NCBI GenBank assembly: GCA_012719125.1
Contig: JAAYAY010000194.1
Location: 1 to 64,000, forward strand
DNA length: 64,000 nucleotides
From: Planctomycetaceae bacterium
GTDB lineage: Bacteria; Planctomycetota; Planctomycetia; Pirellulales; Thermoguttaceae
Reading direction: 5' to 3'
In this document: positions 62,152 to 64,000 of the stretch, in pieces
Numbering within the stretch: position 1 is the stretch's first letter
Layout of the letters: every line of letters begins with the position of its first letter
Notes under the pieces: generated by a model
Databases searched by the model: none
What the model was told of the DNA's origin: nothing
The model's input: the letters and a program-made list of their open reading frames with translations, nothing else
Translations under genes and position numbers: made by a program

Positions 62152-64000
62152 ATGCACCCAACTCCGATCCAACTCGACCACAGCATCCGGCGCGTGTTGA
62201 CCGCGCTCCGCCGGCGGATCCGCTGCTACGTTTGGATCCAGGGGGTGGCTGCCGTCGCAGCCGTGGCAGGCCTTGTCTTCTGGATCAGTCTCGGCGTGGA
62301 CTGGTTCTTTGAGCCCGCCGTGTGGGTTCGCAAAGTCCTTCTGAGCGCGGCGCTGTTGGGCATTGCCGCGGTCGCCTATCGCACGATCGGACGGCGAGCG
62401 TTCGCCCCGCTTCCCGACCGCAGCATGGCGATTCTGCTCGAACGACGGTTCTCCGAATTCGACGGCAGCCTGCTCACGACCGTCGAACTGACGGCCCGGC
62501 CGCCCGACCCGAACGACTGTAGCCGCGCCATGTTGGAGGCCACCTGCAGCCAGGCTTGCGCTCCCCTTCGCGGTGTGCGCCTTGGTGCGATCTTCAACCC
62601 GCGGCCGCTGCGCTCGGCCGTGGTTTGGGGAATTCTGCTGGCTGCCTCAACCGTCGGCTTCTGGTCTCTGGCGTCCGACGAATTCGGTGTCTGGCTGCGA
62701 CGAAGCGTGTTGATGAGCGACGAGATCTGGCCGCGGCGCACGATCCTCACGGTCGAGGGTTTTGCCGATGGCGTTGCCCTGGTTGCCCGCGGTGGCGACT
62801 TCACGCTGATCGCCAAGGCCGACACGACCGCTCAGGACGTGCCCCGCAGCGTCCGCATTGAATACCGGCCGGAGGGTTCCCCTCGGTTGGACGCCACGAT
62901 GGTTCGCGAGGGGCAGGCCGTGGCGGGACGCGACCGCTACCAGACCTACTCCTACACATTCCGCGGAGTGCTTGCCCCTATCACCTTGAACCTTCGGGGG
63001 GGCGATGCCTCGATCCGAAACCTGCGGATCGAAGTCGTCGATGCGCCTACCCTCATCCAGCTCGACGCCGAGTGCAAGTTCCCCGACTACACCGGCCGGC
63101 CTTCGCGGACCCTGCCGGCCACCGGGGTGGTGCCCGTGCCACGCGGAACCCAAGTGACGCTCCACGCGAAATCGAACAAGCGTTTGACCCAGGTGAAAGT
63201 CGTCGACGGCGATGCGACGCAACTCGTTGCCGATTCGCTGACTCGGGATCTTGAATCGATTCTCGCCCTCCAGCAGGGTCTTCCCAGATTCGTACCCGGT
63301 GCCGACCTGGCGTCCGACACGGCGGAACGCATCAAACAGACAGCCGATCGGCTCGCCCAGTTGCACGAAGAAGCAAGTCGGCGTTTTGCCGGAAACGGAT
63401 CGAGCCAGGCCGCCCGCGAGTTTCTCGACGGAATCGCCGCAACCCGAAGCGACTTGATCGAGGTCCTTGAACGCCGAGCCGATGCAGCGATGCTCGAATC
63501 GGTCGGCGGCCGTCTGCAAGCCTTGCTCGGGCTCCTCGGGCGTTTGCTCAGCTTCGCCAACTTCGACTACTCCCTCCAGCCGATCGATGAGACGAAGACG
63601 CTAGAACTGACGCTGCGCGACGTCGACGGAATCGCGAGCAATCAACCGATTCGGATTATTCTGTCGGCCGTCGAAGACCAACCGCCGCAGGCGAGCGTTC
63701 GCTTGGACGGCATCGGCTCGGCGATCACGCCCCAGGCACGACTCCCCTTCAACGGGATGATCCACGACGATCACGGCGTCGACCGGGTGTGGCTTGAATA
63801 TGCCGTCGAAGGGCGCGAGCCCCGAACGCAGACGCTGAAACAAGTGACCGGGATTGCCACGCACGTGCCCCTGAACGAGGCTTTCGACGTCGAGGGACTC
63901 CGTCTTGCTCCGGGACAGAAGATGCTCATCGCAGTCAAGGTGCATGATCGATGCAACCTGGACAAGGGACCGAACGTCGGTTCGGGCGATCGCTGGATGC
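62152..64000 (+). CDS. DUF4175-like large membrane protein, runs off the window
   Basis: A single open frame from ATG 62152 to the end (616 codons, no stop). It has basic residues, then two hydrophobic segments (VAAVAAVAGLVFWISLGVDWFF, VLLSAALLGIAAVAY) and a third near 160 (VVWGILLAASTVGFWSL). A beta-rich region around residues 200-340 (ILTVEGFADGVALVARGGDFTLIAK, APTLIQLDAECKFPDYTG) and a long helical stretch (DTAERIKQTADRLAQLHEEASRR) follow. This plan matches the DUF4175-type proteins that close MoxR operons in planctomycetes. The C-terminal part is missing because the window ends. Confidence 0.7.
   Translation, partial: MHPTPIQLDHSIRRVLTALRRRIRCYVWIQGVAAVAAVAGLVFWISLGVDWFFEPAVWVRKVLLSAALLGIAAVAYRTIGRRAFAPLPDRSMAILLERRFSEFDGSLLTTVELTARPPDPNDCSRAMLEATCSQACAPLRGVRLGAIFNPRPLRSAVVWGILLAASTVGFWSLASDEFGVWLRRSVLMSDEIWPRRTILTVEGFADGVALVARGGDFTLIAKADTTAQDVPRSVRIEYRPEGSPRLDATMVREGQAVAGRDRYQTYSYTFRGVLAPITLNLRGGDASIRNLRIEVVDAPTLIQLDAECKFPDYTGRPSRTLPATGVVPVPRGTQVTLHAKSNKRLTQVKVVDGDATQLVADSLTRDLESILALQQGLPRFVPGADLASDTAERIKQTADRLAQLHEEASRRFAGNGSSQAAREFLDGIAATRSDLIEVLERRADAAMLESVGGRLQALLGLLGRLLSFANFDYSLQPIDETKTLELTLRDVDGIASNQPIRIILSAVEDQPPQASVRLDGIGSAITPQARLPFNGMIHDDHGVDRVWLEYAVEGREPRTQTLKQVTGIATHVPLNEAFDVEGLRLAPGQKMLIAVKVHDRCNLDKGPNVGSGDRWM

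Overview
This 64 kb window reads as chromosomal DNA from a Planctomycetota bacterium, probably a Pirellulales-type lineage. The reasons are GC-rich coding DNA, very large secreted multidomain proteins, a sulfatase, Tat-exported Gfo/Idh/MocA and DUF362 proteins, two PEP-CTERM proteins, a zinc-ribbon protein opening MWKCPQCD, and the order PQQ-propeller / cyclase-like / MoxR / DUF58 / BatA / VWA / DUF4175-like. I saw no rRNA gene, tRNA gene or CRISPR array. All assignments rest on motif recognition by eye, without database searches.

Layout. (1) 1-8.3 kb is an accessory zone with remains of a replication module: a frameshifted CHC2 primase N-terminus, an archaeo-eukaryotic-primase-like gene, a ParB N-terminal fragment and the tail of an AAA-type ATPase. 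Among them lie two unrecognised genes and a secreted metzincin-like protease. (2) 8.3-22.3 kb holds a nitronate monooxygenase, an esterase fragment cut next to a dispersed repeat, a DUF6794 lipoprotein, a ThuA-like plus giant GH42-like pair, a UvrD-type helicase, and a possible DUF362-pilT-sulfatase operon. (3) 22.5-25.2 kb carries two PEP-CTERM cassettes that share their 5' flank, C-terminal sorting signal, terminator and 3' flank but have unrelated interiors. One was extended by a 152 bp MITE-like insertion with 8 bp target duplications. (4) 25.3-42.4 kb is a metabolic and secreted-protein zone: a methyltransferase, a Gfo/Idh/MocA oxidoreductase, a 1332-aa toroid/CBM protein containing an in-frame palindromic repeat, a UroD-like barrel, a BNR-4 propeller, an RNase Z-like hydrolase coupled to a pentapeptide-repeat membrane protein, and an F5/8C-propeller-dihaem protein. 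(5) 42.4-48.5 kb contains comM and three small unrecognised genes, flanked by two inverted copies of a roughly 600 bp non-coding element. (6) 48.5-64 kb has an HU-like protein and then the PQQ/TPR protein and the MoxR-type operon, whose last gene runs off the window.

Most interesting. The inverted pair at about 42.43-43.04 and 47.49-48.16 kb looks like a repeated leader or non-coding RNA. Each copy begins with a TTGACA-type promoter-like motif and carries a 113 bp core identical at about 104 positions. Copy 2 ends near an rRNA-style boxA-like sequence with no rRNA behind it, and a third fragment lies upstream of the RNase Z-like gene. The PEP-CTERM cassettes with the MITE-altered C-terminus, and the coding sequence that absorbed a double palindrome, are the next best leads.

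How genes work together. The last six genes are tightly packed and partly overlapping, and probably form one transcription unit for a MoxR-assisted VWA-protein complex of the envelope. The secreted sulfatase, GH42-like, toroid/CBM, BNR-4 and Gfo/Idh proteins fit breakdown of complex, possibly sulfated, polysaccharides. That is inferred from family membership, not shown by any one gene.
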